A stretch of 64,000 nt of DNA from Hygrophila difformis. Its lineage: Eukaryota > Streptophyta > Magnoliopsida > Lamiales > Acanthaceae. The DNA is taken from NCBI GenBank assembly GCA_030278955.1, contig JAOANR010000006.1, positions 7,525,915 through 7,589,914 of the forward strand, in the 5' to 3' direction. The translations under genes were made by a program, and so were the position numbers. Positions 11,331 through 24,829 of the stretch are shown piece after piece. Position 1 is the first letter of the stretch, and every line of letters begins with the position of its first letter. The notes beneath the pieces were generated by a model that was not told the DNA's origin, searched no databases, and saw only the letters and a program-made list of their open reading frames with translations.

Positions 11331-11582
11331 CAATCCGGTTTCTGTAATGGCATAACAATTGCCAGCAGGTGCAGGGTAGCGCTAAAAATGATGTGTAGCC
11401 TTTTGTAAATGATGTATAAGCCTTATAAAGTGATGCATAGACGGTAGTTTGTTTTTTTATTAATTTTTTGTTTATAACCTCCATCTATCACTTTTTTATA
11501 CTTACACATCATTTCATATACACATACCCATCACTTTTGAATATGTCAGCACCTACAGGCCGCCAGCATCCAAACGATTTCC
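11331..11582. mobile_element. MULE-like MITE with 9 bp target duplication, copy 1
   Basis: 252 bp from CAATCCGGTTTCTGTAATGG to CATCCAAACGATTTCC. It is directly flanked by the 9 bp repeat CCGATCGAG (11322-11330 and 11583-11591). A homologous copy with its own 9 bp duplication is at 53650-53905. A 9 bp target duplication is the mark of Mutator-like transposons. I could not see clear long terminal inverted repeats, so the assignment rests on the duplication length and the presence of two copies. Confidence 0.72.
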
Positions 11583-11591
11583 CCGATCGAG

Positions 11592-12618
11592 TGATCATAT
11601 ATAATCTGATCAATTACTTCTATTAGCTAGAGTGAGTGGCAACCCACGTCCCACATAAACAGTACAACTTAAACATCAGCAGGCGGCCCCCTCAGCGAAG
11701 CCAAATTGGTTTCTTGAAAACTGCATTGCATTGCAATGCCTGCCTTTGATGATCCACTACTACTACTACTGCACAAGCAGTAGCCAATTACAGAACGCCA
11801 ACACTACTTACTACTTTGCTTGCTTGATTGCTTGTCCCGTACGTACATCTCGATCAATATATAATTGCTTCGACCAACAAAACACCACCCTCTTTAATGA
11901 CTCCAGCTGCGTTGACAGCCATACTCCCTCATTCACTAATTATACTTGGATAAGATGGACGATAAAAGTCAATAGATAGATACAACAAAAATGTAAGGTC
12001 AAAAATATACTCCTACATACTAGCTAAACAAAATTAAACAAGCCTACTCGACCCTCGTTCGGAATCTTGGGCACATTCAGACACACCGATGGATCACAAC
12101 TAACTCCTCGGTGCGTGCATAAGAAAAAATTATATAATCTCAAGCTAAGGCTCAATTTACAAATTCACAGTTATGTAAGTTTGCCCAGCTTTAGTACCTG
12201 AAACATATTCCCATTGATCGATCGCATTTTCACAAAAGCATATTAGATTCGTAACCCATGCAAAGTACCACACATACTTTGGAAAGATTTTCAGGTACTG
12301 AAATGTGATAAAATTCTTGAGATGAGATCACTGCAACTAACAATCCGATTTTGTTTTTCTTCTTTTTTTTTTAAAATATTATAGAGGCGCAGAATTTGAG
12401 AGACAGAGAATATAGGACTTATGGGTTACAGCAGACAATACAATCAAACATGAAAGAAAAAGAAGCAACAGTTATGAGTGCTCTCCTGTACACATTCATA
12501 GACTATTATCATCATCTTCATTATCATCCCTTCCTTCCTTTCCCATGAATGGTTGGTTGGTCATTCACTTGGAAAAAATGCCTCCGCACCACCTTGTGAC
12601 CACCGACCGAACAATTCA
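11592..12618. other. intergenic, CUL4 3' flank
   Basis: Lies between the MITE and the CUL4 stop codon and probably includes the CUL4 3' UTR on the minus strand. Contains a short TAC trinucleotide run near 11757-11770. No additional gene recognised. Confidence 0.5.
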
Positions 12619-15600
12619 TCATGCAAGATAGTTGTATACTTGTGGGTTACTCTTGTCACGCTCCAGGTACTCTCTGTCTATTAGGCTCTCGATTCGTTTC
12701 TTCAAGTCAGCTGGTTTTATTGGAAATTTGAGCTGTATCATGGCACACAGACACTGATAAGTTCAACCATGATATGTTACAAGATTATATTCGTCTCGTA
12801 GAGTGCTTTCCTTTTCCTTTTTGAAGCAGAAAACCAACACGGGAGAATAAGTTACCTGCTGGAACAGTTCGGTAATCAATAAAGTGTGACTCAGCACTTT
12901 CCTAGTCTTCATTATACGAACAATAGCAGCATCAACCTGAATTACAAGTGGAGTTAAATAACATTAGCTAGGTTTCACTTAAAAAACTATTAAGAGGATA
13001 TCTAAACATTTTGCAAGAACTTGAAAGAGCATAGTTGACCTGGTACTGTCGATCTTGGAATACCCTTTCTGTGGTGCTGGCGTTCTCCTCTACCGTTTCC
13101 TTCATCTGGATTGCATTTACCTGCTCGAGGGATAGGGCCAGATATTTTGTAGTACAAATTAATTATTGCAAAGGCACATTGCTGATTGCTCCAAATCAGT
13201 TACTATTTTGTACAAATTAATTGTTGCAAAGGCATATCACAGAGAATACATCATATCCTACCTTTATTCGATAAAGTGGAGCAGCGAATTGATCATTGAA
13301 GACAAATGAGTCACCATCTTCCACATCTCTGCCTTTAGGAATCTGCAATTGTGATTGTATTATTTAATTGAAAATTTTTTCTTTCTGCCAACCAAGGAAA
13401 ATAACAAACTATACTCTATCCATGAACGCATACCTTCTGGAGAACACGAAATTTTCCACATGCAAGGGACTGCAAAGTCCTCCTTAGCTCTTTATCTTCG
13501 ATACCAGTAGAATCCTTGATATCTTGAAAGCTAAGATTTTGTGCGTCATTGAACAGCATCAACACAACAGTCTGAATGGATGGAGTAACATATTGAAGTG
13601 AGACTCGAGGCCTAAGAGGTATATGGAAATGGAAGAGGATATACAAATGAAGAAAGGCAAGTACAATCTTCAGAACCAACCTGGAATAATGACACTGCCA
13701 GCTCCTTTTTACCTTTTGGAAAGTCAGCTTTCAGCACGCAATGTCCCAATGAATTTTGCCACATTAATCGTCTTCCATTATACTTGCTTAAGTAGAACTC
13801 TTTAAAAATATCCTGATGTGCATTTTTGAATTCAAGAGAATAATTTTTTATATCAAAATAATTGTGCATTAGATTTAACTAAAGGCATATACTCTCTCAA
13901 ACCTGATACACATTTAGTTCGTGGGGCAGCCGAACATCCATCGGAGGATAGGTCGGCCAATACCTGAAGCAGTTCAAATGCATATAAACTCTATTAGTAC
14001 AAATGTAGAAATTCTGAAAACGTAGCAGTAAGAAAGATTAAATGGACTACCGAAGCCTACCCAGTTGTTAAGACATGGACGCTCATCTCGATTCCAGATG
14101 GAAGTTTTGTCCGAGCTTGAGACGATTGCTTGAATGATTCATTAATCTCTTTTGACAATTCTATGTCCTGTAGTATGAATTTGAACTAAGATCAAAACTT
14201 TGAATTAATATTTTGCTAAAAGCACTAAAGAGAACTTAGGATTTTACCCAACAGTTGATGGGTGTTACTCATTATTTGCTTCTGACTAATTTCATTCGGA
14301 TGGATTCTTTTTCAACATATTTCAAGTTCATTTAAGTAAGAATATTTAAGCAGACTTGCGATGGTTACGATAACCTGGTGACGATATCCCAGATGGTGCT
14401 TATAAAAACCATATTTTGAGTTTATATTGCTTGGAAAAGAAAAGAACGCAGATTCCCAATTGAAAGTTTTTCAATGGGAAACAAGGATTCAGAACATTAT
14501 ATCTAGATCATAAGCGGTAGCGAAATGTGATTATTACTTTTAAAATACATGTAAGTAATTTAGAATATTATCTCACTATATAAGTTTAAAATAGAAGTAT
14601 TTCTTAATTAGTGTTTGTTCTTTTCAGAATGTGCAGTGCAGAATGCTCAACAAGCATATACACTTTTTTCTTTTTTTCAAATTCTGTCATGGAGTATGTG
14701 CGTACACTGCTGGCTGGGTGCATAAAACAATTTAGAAATAGGCCGTTCTCAGATTTTGTCACAGACCTACCATAATTGTAAAATCTAACACAATCAAACA
14801 TATATTGTAAAATTTATGGAATCCAAGGAGATCAATCTTAAACTTGAAAAGGATAATACAAGTATAGGAGGAGTTGACATAGGTCTGTACCTAGGATCAA
14901 GCCTCTCTCTACGAAAATGTCTCAGAAAAATGGTAGGCAAGTCTTTCCTACCATCTTTTAAGTGACATATTTTCAGAAAAAAAGGAGTATTTAACAATAG
15001 CCCTCCCCTATGCAAAACATATTTGAATACTAACCCTCAAGTGCGATATGCTTCAAGGTTGTCAAAAAGAAACTTTATACAGGGACCGTTAGAAAATAAT
15101 GTGAGAATGTTAGCAAGATACCATCGGAGATAGCATAACTTGTCAATATAAACAGGTAGCACCTTCTCTCAAATAACACAACTAGGATATTTATAAGAGA
15201 TTGAGAATACTTGTCATATTGTTGTAACTTGTCTCAGTAGTAACAGGGTCTTATCATGTGTGATCTTGTATTCTCATCACGTACGAAAAATTGAGGGTCT
15301 TGAGAACTCATTAAAGGCCTATTTCCTCTACTCCCTCTTTACATGGCACAAGAGATGATGAGATTCAATCCTAAAACCTAACTATCAAATCCTAAACCAG
15401 AGGCTTGAGACTTCACACCGGACTGCCTACATCTACCCCTTTCAACTCCAACAAACACGATTCCACCCACACCAGCACCAGAGTGCCGAAGCCAAAAACT
15501 ACTAATGCGCTAACATGCAATGGCGCAGGACGGAAACCAGATGGGCAGGTGCAGTGGTGCACCCTCTTATTCTGAGTTCATATTGGAGAAAATTGGTGGG

Positions 15601-18600
15601 CTGCTGATGTGCAACTGTATGTTATATACTCGTTGATTCCATGGACCCTATTGTCAGGGGGTCTATTTTGCCATGTAGAAACTTGCAAGCAAACTGGGAT
15701 TATGCCAAGGTCCTTTATTCCAGTAACATGCAGCAGGTATATCCCTGTTGAATTATTCCAGAAGGTTCTCTTCTCGAGTAACATGGAAAGTCAAACAAGC
15801 AGAGTTAAATACTCTTTTTACTTCTTATGAGAAAGAAATGCAAAAACGACGGGGGAAGCTGCCAACCATGACCTTCCAGGCTAGCAACAAAAAATGATAC
15901 TTTTCGCGATGAGCGTTGCATAGAATACAAAATAATCTGATTCACTTCTAACCCGCTCACTATCTTGTATAATGGTCTTCAATTACCCAGCTCACACATA
16001 TGAACAACTTCATACCACATAAACAAGACGAAGTTTTCAAGCAAGACAAAAACCCCCTACTAGAGATGGCTCCATATAACTTTCTGCCTAAAAGTCACCA
16101 AGAGAAAGGCTTTCTTAATGATTAGTTGATGGAGCAGCCAATTACACATAGCAACAAAAATCATAAAATGAACAAAAAAGAAAAGTTGAACCAAAGACAT
16201 TTGGCCACAGGACAAAAGTATCCGTGTAACTGTGAATGTAATCCAAAGTCAATGGAGACTTAGTAAACCTTAAGGTGATCAATTTTATCATCAAAAATCG
16301 TCATGCCAACATAACATTTTCTGTGGGAATGATACCAAATACCCTGTACCACTATTATAAAACATAACCCCCACATCTACCACTAATAGTCACCACCCAT
16401 GATCCTCAAAGCATTTGTCAAGATGGGAGGAACCCCCAAAACAAGATCATGATCAAGATCTTAGATAACCTGAACAAGTAAAGGACTCCGGGTAGAGTTC
16501 AAGCAGTTTCAATCATTAAACTACCCTATTGCACTGAGTTGGGGTAGGCACTAGCCACAAGAGGAATACAAGAGAATACCCTATGGAAGGTATGAATTGA
16601 GTCTCTGTAGTAGAGATATATACAAGAACTGATTGCCCTATGGCACTTTAAAAGCCACAATGAAATGTGACTTCTGTTTCCACTTCAGCACAAAACATTC
16701 TCAAGGATAGAATATGGTGACAAAGGATAGTTTTTGGCAAGCTAGGAAAACTATGTTCAAGATTGCTTTCCCTACTCACAAATGAAAGATGAATAGGGAA
16801 TCATGCACTGGAACTTTGACAAGCTACGATGACCTAAGCATCAGGGAGGAAGAATTGACAACACACTGGCCACTACCTACAATATTGGCAGGTGTGGGAA
16901 TAATATATTCAAGAGGAAAAAAACTCACATCCATGCCAACTCTCTGATCCATACATCAACCATAAATGAAAATAGAGTCAAAGTCAAAGTTAACAATTTT
17001 AAATTGTGCTTAGCATAATCAGAGATAAAAGAAGGGAATCACATGGGGACACTTAAAAAAAAAAACAAACAAACAAACAAAAGATTTAAAAAAAGGCCAA
17101 CCACCACCACCACCACCTAAGAGACACATAACAAAGGGGTTTTATGATTTGCACTATCAACTGCTTTGAAGAAAAAAAGGAAGGTCTTGATTCTTTTCCT
17201 GGTCACTCAAACTAATTCTTAATTCTATAGGATTGAATAAAAAGTCGATTGACTTTGTGATATAATTGCTATGCTTAGTGTGTGACTCGTTGGTTTTTTT
17301 AAGGTCGGTAGTATGAAAGCCAACTCATCACTTCGTATTATCTGGACCTAAAGAACCAGTCAAGATATGATAAATCATTCATATCTTTGTAGCAACTGCA
17401 ATTTTTTTTGAATAAACTTGAATTCTAAGTTTAAAACCAAATACAGAAAAAAGGCGTGAATAAATGGAGGGGGGGGTAGGTGGAATTTACCAGCTCCAAT
17501 AACTAACAACAACTATACAAAGAAATTTCTAAGGAAATCAACATGCTTGGATCCAAAGCAAACGAACAAGATACTAAATGTAAACGTGGGATCTAAACAA
17601 AAACAGAAAGGGATGAAAATAAACAAACTGGGCAATGGGATCTAATTAGTGCAGAAGACACAACAAAGGGTGGTGAGTGGTGGATCAATGGGATGGACTT
17701 TGCAGGACCAAGACAAGTGTAAGACTGGCGGCAGTGATGAAAGGCACGCATTGGATAAGGGTGAAACAAACAGAATATTGAACAGTGGATGGATGGTAAA
17801 CAGGTGCTCGGAACAGATGGTGCTGAGCTCATCAGAGTATGGAGACTTCAAATCTTTGGGGTTCAAAAGAATAGGGGTTCCCGCTATGATATAGAGGCTT
17901 GAGTCTAGCAGCAGTAAAGACAGCTCAAGTGTCATATACAAGGGAACTCTTATTCTGTATTTATGTATCTATAAAAAAGTTGTAATACCATATATAATTC
18001 AGGACGCATACAAAAGAAAACTATTATATTCAACCAAAACCAATGAGTACGTAGTACACATGTACAAGTTTATGAAAACAGGAAACATGGGCCCGCACTT
18101 TGGATCAAGCACACCTAACATCGACTACTCACCCTAACCCTTAACCTAACCCGGACATTCCATTCAATATAATCAATCTAAAATACTAGTGAAAATATCC
18201 AATATTATAGTCCATCTGCCTCTCATTCACAAGGTGGAAGACATGCTCAAATTTATATACTAAATATATCCATTCTTTCCTCTTATAAAGCTAACCATCC
18301 TAAATTGTGAACAAATGTTATATTGTAAAACTCTAATACTTCAACAAGATTAAATTGAAAACAGTTTGAAGTCCCAACAGTAGAATGTTCTATTCTAAAA
18401 CTCTAAATTGTGAACATTAGAAGGTTCGAGAAGTTCCAACAGTTTTTAGATGTATATACAGCAGTAGCTCAGTATAACCTTGGGGCAAGTAGATGGTATT
18501 AAAAAGAAATTTCATAATACAAGCATAAATATAAGGTGTGTGCATGTGTGTGAGAGAGAAAGAGTGTGTGTGTGTATGAGAGAGAGAGAGACCTTGAACA

Positions 18601-21600
18601 TTCCTTCAAGTTTGTTGGTAAATTGACTGCCACACTCGGTTTTCAACTGAAATCAAACTCCAATTTTTTGCTTAGGTTAGTGGAGGTGGGGCCAAGTAAT
18701 CATTGTTGTAGTAAAATGAATTAAACTAAAATATTACCTTAGTGATCATTGACTTCTCTGCATCAATAGATGCACTTTTCCCCAACAATAGCCTTTTAGC
18801 AAGATCCTTCTTGTAGAATGCTTCAAATACATCTTTTCCCTGTTGGAAAGGGGGGGAACGTAAGTTCAAACCAATTTGAATTCTGAATTTCAATATTGAG
18901 GCATACAAAGAAAATAACAAATATAGTCAAAGCTTATTAGTATCTCGTATACCTGTATAAATCTGAACAAAACCAATACTTTATCAAGTGTACCCTCCAA
19001 TTCCTCCTCTGATGTACCCTTATTTCCAGCTCGAAGTTTCTCATCCAAAAACTTGGCAATCAGCTCAGCAGGTCGGTTCTGGAAAGTTACATAGAAATAC
19101 AATGTTATTTGACAAAAACATTGTCAAGGTGTCAAAGACTCAAAACAATAACCTGGTATCGTATAGCTGGTAAATTCACATGCCATTTGATCTCGAGGCA
19201 AAAAGAAGCATTTCCCCTATACTACCCAATGCAGTATCAAAAATATTGTTAGACTTCATGATTCCATAGAATTCTGCTTCTTTTCCCCCTCTAAATTAAG
19301 GTTGAGTAAGATTTTAACAAAGCACATCTTTTAGAGTGTACCACTCTATATGTTTCCACTTTCCATACACCAATCAATCCAAAGGGGACCAATCATTAAC
19401 ACCGCGAGTTGAAAATTATTACCAGGATGTCAGTAAAAAATTGGGAGAAAAAAGTAATAAATCAATAAATATGCAAGCTGGCTACTGGCTACTGTGCAAT
19501 CATCTGGCCTATTCAAGAAATCCTTCGAATGTATTCATTTATCTGCAAATTGCAATTGGATTTTTTATGCTTCTGCCTTCACCACAGATATATGCATCTT
19601 TGCAATCAAAAGATTATACAAACTGCAATATATTTTAGATTGTAGTTTGATATTATAAAAGTCCAAAATTAGGAGAATATTTTCAGGAAATTATGATGCA
19701 ATGATAAAAGTAGTGAATTATAACAGTACCTGGCGAATATTGATGAGATGCTCAAACGCATCCTTCATGGTATTGCTAAATGCTTCATTCTTATAAAAGC
19801 TTTCTTCCCATATTCGATCAAGATTTGCTTTAAATTCTAACAAGCTGGACACCATATCCTTGTCCTTCTCTTCATCCATGACAATACCTTGCCCAGTCCT
19901 TCGAATGTATTGACTAAGAGATTGCCTCAATGACTCAAGGGCATTGACTCTAGAGAAAAGCATGTACATTCTTTGTAGGTCCTCAACACGCTTCCCATCC
20001 ATCAGCATCATGAAACCCTGCACAATTAGATTAGCAGTATTACATGAGATCACCTACTCAAAATCATGAAAGGACAAACTGCAGATAGAATTGAAAGCTT
20101 GAAATGACTACCTTATCCAAAATAGCTGAGACGTGACACTCAAGAAGTTGCCTTTCTGCAGTGGCTACGAGTGGTTTTCTTGTACTTGCGTCCAAATAGA
20201 GCAAACACCTTTCATGTTCTTCTTGCAACCTTGTCTGAAGAGCCAGATAACAACATAGCAGCACCAAAAATTGGAACGGATTAACAAAAACCATCGAAGA
20301 ATCCGCAGATGGTGAAGCAGGGATCATAATGATGCAAAAACATTATTCTTATGTGAACGAACCAGAAAATAACAGAGTGAAATCACACCTCTACATGCTT
20401 CAGATAGTCTGGTACATCTGCCTGCTGCATATATTTAACACCTTCAGCTCCATAAAATTCAGAAGTGCCTTCAAGGAATGGCTTCTCAAAGTTTTCGGGG
20501 TAAATTCCCAGTGCAGTGAACATCTTCAATATATGGTTAAGAAGAGTTCTATCAACTGCTTCACCTAGTCTACAGCAACCACCAAATAAATAATGTAAGC
20601 AGTAAGGAAAGTTTATGTTTTGCAAATATACATTGTGTTCCCGAATCCAAGATAGCATAATAAATTTGGTCTACAAAAAAATTGATTGATGACTGCACTA
20701 AAAGATCATTGCAGATAATGTACAACAGACATCCAGAAAGACGTATGACAGCATCAATCAAAACAATATTTTTAGATTCTGTATCTAAACAAATGCCGGG
20801 CCCTAAATAATAGAGATTTACCTCTCATTATCAATCATTTTTAGAAGGCCAAATACGACTTTGTGTTGCACTTCTGAAGCTGCGGAAAGATGTTTGCAGA
20901 AAAGCTGCAAGCCCATGTCCCACAATGACCGCACATTAGGTGTTTGCTTCACATATGTTCTATCAAGATATAATGCTATACCCCGGATCATCAACATCTG
21001 ATCACAAAAGTCTTGCCAGCACTTCTCAACAAGTGACAAAAAGACTACAGGATCTCCACTTTGGCCAACCAAAGATTGTAAGGCAGCAGATATGTAGGAT
21101 TCACACTCCTTTTCAATTCTTTGGTAAAGACTTCCTCCCATTTTGTGCAAGCAAAGGTCATTAACAGCCTGAGTCAAACATCAGACGGTCAGTGCTTAGG
21201 AGATAATAATAATAAGAATAAGAATAGTAATAAGAAGAAGAATTAAAAGTTTAAAGCTATAATTACCTGATAGAGCTTCTCCAGGTCACATGGATCGGGT
21301 TGCTTCAAAAATATAGCACGAATAGCAGACTTGAGTGTTGCCCATGTATTGTCCTCAAAATTACTTGGCAGGGTCGGTTTCGCTTTAGCCACAAATTACA
21401 CAGTTGTTATTAAGGAATGTCAATATAATTTTAATCATATATCTCATATTCATATTTGTCAACGAATACATCATCCCATGCCAAGAATCAGATGTGCCAC
21501 AATCTATATATGTTCTTTACACCAGCTTTTCTCAACTTAACAGTCATGGATATTGCAAGCAATAAATACAGATTTAGAATTTAGGGCATGCTAACTTCAG

Positions 21601-22756
21601 CATTTCATTTAGTAACTATTTCTTCATGACAACTATGATCACTTTACATCAGAAGAATCTCCAAGATACAATTAGTAAACTGTTTCATCAAGTACACAAC
21701 ATCACATGCATGAAATTATCCTTGAATTTTCAAGAGAATAAGTTTGCTCTTGCGTGCAGGAATGGTCATCACGTAATATGCTCACATCGTTGGTTTAATC
21801 ATCAAGCACCTCATGGCTTTTTACAAATTGATGATCATCAATTCATTTTGCATTAAAAAAGAACCCTACAATAATAGAATCATCCCAAATTGAGGCAGTG
21901 CTCATCTAGACCACCATATCCACAGGATATACTGACTTCAACAAAAAAATAAAACAAATAATGAGGCAATAATCCAAAAACACAGAAGCTAAATAAGGCA
22001 TGGATTAGTTGAATTCACAGGAACAATGCATAATTCATTCAAGCTCAGGCAAATCGGGAAACAGCCAAAATCCCAGATCTCCACACATAACAAACATTGA
22101 CAAAATAAAACAAACTACCCAAATAATCCACCACAAAATAAAACAAACTACCCAAATAATCCACCAAATTCACGGACAAAATTTTCAATGTCAAAGCAAC
22201 CAGCTAAAGAAATAAAAACCCTAATAGCTTCCACCAATTGCACAAAGACAAATCAGATAGAAACGAATAATAAAACCCCCAAAATCTTCCCCTAGGAGTG
22301 TGCACACCAAAACCCAATTACAAAAACCGTGCAGCTAAAATAAAAAAAGAAAATAACCCGCAGAGCAATCAAAATCGAACCTTTAACCAGCTTAATTACA
22401 AGTTTTTTCGTAGGCTGAGGAGGCGTGGCCTTCTTCCGAGATAAATTGGCGGTGACTCCTCCGCCGGAAACAGCAACAGCGCGGGCAAAGGCGTTAGGCG
22501 GAGGAGAGGCATCGAGCGCGATATCAGAGGAATCGTCTTCGATCATCGGGGAGTGAGCGGAGGGCTCGGCAAAGTGTACGTGGTGACCATTCTTGTTGGG
22601 ATCGAGTGAGTAGGAGAGGGGCTGCGACTTGGCCTTTTTCATGGCCGGGAAATTGATGGGGTCGGAGGAGGAGGATGGGGACGGGGAAGGAGACGAGGGA
22701 TGACAAGGGGAGGAAGAGCGCTTGTTGGGTTTGGTAGAGGAGGTGGGTTGAGACAT
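12619..22756 (-). CDS. CUL4: CULLIN4, scaffold of CRL4 E3 ubiquitin ligases
   Basis: Seventeen exons (descending): 22756-22381, 21382-21267, 21168-20822, 20569-20389, 20234-20112, 20017-19730, 19078-18953, 18839-18738, 18646-18593, 14167-14061, 13963-13903, 13812-13681, 13571-13434, 13342-13262, 13120-13040, 12936-12856, 12732-12619. The 2,508 bp encode 835 aa and all phases close. CUL4 holds DDB1-DCAF substrate receptors at its N-terminal cullin repeats and RBX1-E2 at its C-terminus, and acts in DNA repair, light signalling and ABA responses. Visible blocks: [16 protein letters not shown] near 104-119, [33 protein letters not shown], the cullin-homology segment [15 protein letters not shown], and the winged-helix tail ending YNYLA. 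The NEDD8 site is K781 in IVRIMKTRK. The disordered, Ser/Pro-rich N-terminus carries a basic KKAK and is longer than in the 792 aa Arabidopsis protein as I remember it. Intron 9 is 4.4 kb and has an unusual donor. Start: first ATG of exon 1. Confidence 0.96.
14168..18592 (-). other. CUL4 intron 9 (4.4 kb)
   Basis: By far the longest intron of the gene, between the exon ending EGMFK and the exon starting DIELSK. No nested gene, LTR pair or transposase was recognised. It contains an A-rich stretch near 17057-17090, a (CCA)n run near 17101-17117, and many short frames without domains. Old, unrecognised repeats may account for its size. Confidence 0.6.
18535..18592. repeat. compound GT/GA microsatellite at a CUL4 splice donor
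   Basis: Plus-strand TGTG...GAGA...GTGTGTGTGTGT...GAGAGAGAGAGA, which on the coding strand begins GTCTCTCTCTCTCTC immediately after the last base of CUL4 exon 9. The microsatellite therefore supplies the whole intron side of the 5' splice site. Confidence 0.85.
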
Positions 22757-24105
22757 AGAAGAGTGATGAAATCTCAGGGAGAGCTCCTCCTCATTATAGG
22801 AGAGGAATTGGTGTAATTTTGCCTATTTGGTGAGATTGTGAAAAACCGCACCAGACCAGCAGAGGGCAGCGGCACCCAGCGCTTCAACCCTTCATCGATC
22901 AACATTCATTCGGACAAATATTGTTCATTTTCCTTCTTCAAGTCCAATTATTAAAAGTACTCCATTAAATTAAAACAAAAATCCCTTACTATTTCATTTA
23001 TTATCCGTAATTTCATTTCATTGGCCCACGGGTACATTATACACCATACCATTCGCTCACCACATTACAAAAGGTCTATAAGAACGAGGATTTTGTGTGG
23101 ACTTGGGCCAGTATCAAGTCCCTTATTTCTAAGATTTTATTGTTCGGGTTCGATGATTTTCCATTTGAGTTCTCTACTTCTCTCTTTTACCTTTGTAATT
23201 TATGTGGCTTCTCATTAGGAGTGGACAAAATATTCAAACATATTCGCTGAACCGCAAAATCGAATCGAATCCGAATCGAATTTTCAGTAACCGAAAACCC
23301 CGGTTCAAATACAAATACAAATACTTTAATTTTTTTTCCCCCGATTAATCGAACCGAACCGAATATATTTCTTGTGTTTAAAAAAGTTATATATATTTTA
23401 TATATTATACATATTTAATGATACATAATTGTATATCAATAATATATACTATTATCTATTTAATTCTCTAAGTATATATAATAAAATAAATATTAAAAAG
23501 TAAAGATAATTATCAAAAATCAATAATATTGATTTTTTGCTCTTAAGAATACTCATTATTGAAATAAACACTAGATAGATTTTTTTAAATATATTTATTT
23601 ATTTATTATAGATTTTTAGTTTTTGAAATATATGGAATTCCTACAATATTCACTTTTAAAAGGATTTTTGCATATCTTATCTATATTATTTTGCATTTTT
23701 TAATTTACTAATTTTATTATAGATTTTAGTCTATCGTATAAAATCTATCATTTATTTTTATATATTAATAAAATCATTAGTGAACAACCTATCCTACATT
23801 TAATGTGGTGTCTCCATTTTAAATTTTCAATTTTATAGATTTTTGCATTTTTTAATTTATTATTTTAGATTTTCTAATTTATTTATTTATTATATATTTT
23901 TAAATTTATAAATATATTGAATTTTCAATTTATACGGAAATCCCACAATATTGTTCACTTTTAAAAAGATTTGAAATATTTGAAATTTAAAATTTAAAAG
24001 GATTTGAAAGATTTTGAATTTAAATTTATATAGAATTTTCAATTCCAATTTATATATATTATATATAATAATATGTATTTATATCATTCTAATTGTATAT
24101 AAATA

Positions 24106-24365
24106 ATTCTTCTATATTCAAATAATTTTTACGGACACATTTTTCACACAGTTAAGTGTACATTTTAAATCATTACTAACTCAAGTTCAGTATAAGTAAA
24201 AATTCTAAAAGTTCGATATTTAAAAACTACATGACGAGATAAATCTAACAAGATCTCATTTGGCTATATTTTAACTTTTATAACTATGATAAAACTTTAA
24301 GTGAAAGTTTGTATGTGAACAGTAGCACATTTACAACTGTCAACAATATTTTAATACAGAGGTAG
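24106..24365. mobile_element. degenerate Stowaway-like MITE
   Basis: About 260 bp whose interior closely matches the elements at 28979 and 10356 (AAAAGTTCGATATTTAAAAAC, then AACAAGATCTCATTTGGCTA). The right end reads ATACAGAGGTAG before TA; the left end is decayed. Nested within the hAT-like element. Confidence 0.6.
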
Positions 24366-24829
24366 TAATATAAAACTTATTTATATTTTATTGTATTAAA
24401 AATTATACAAAATATTTATAATTATCAAGGAAATTGAGAAAATTCATATTATGAATAATTGGTTTACAATAAATTAACTATTTCTGTAAAAATATAATAA
24501 ATAAAATAATGGGGTGTAAAAAGAGTTAATAGAGTGCGAATATATCCATTATTAAATAAATAAGGAAAATTGAATTTATTTAATTTTTTTTTAAGGAAGA
24601 ATTCATTAATCTTTGTTTTAACAGATTTACAATTGACTTAAAAACAAATAAAAAATCTAACTTTGTTAAAAATTGAAAAGCTAATTGCTGCAAATTCTAT
24701 AAGTTTGAAACTTTTCTCTGGAATGCCGGTACCTGATGAAGTTTTAACGTCTGAAACAGAGAATCTACTAATACTAGAAGAGTCATATTATAATATGGAA
24801 AAAATGATCACAGATCGATCATACTAAGC

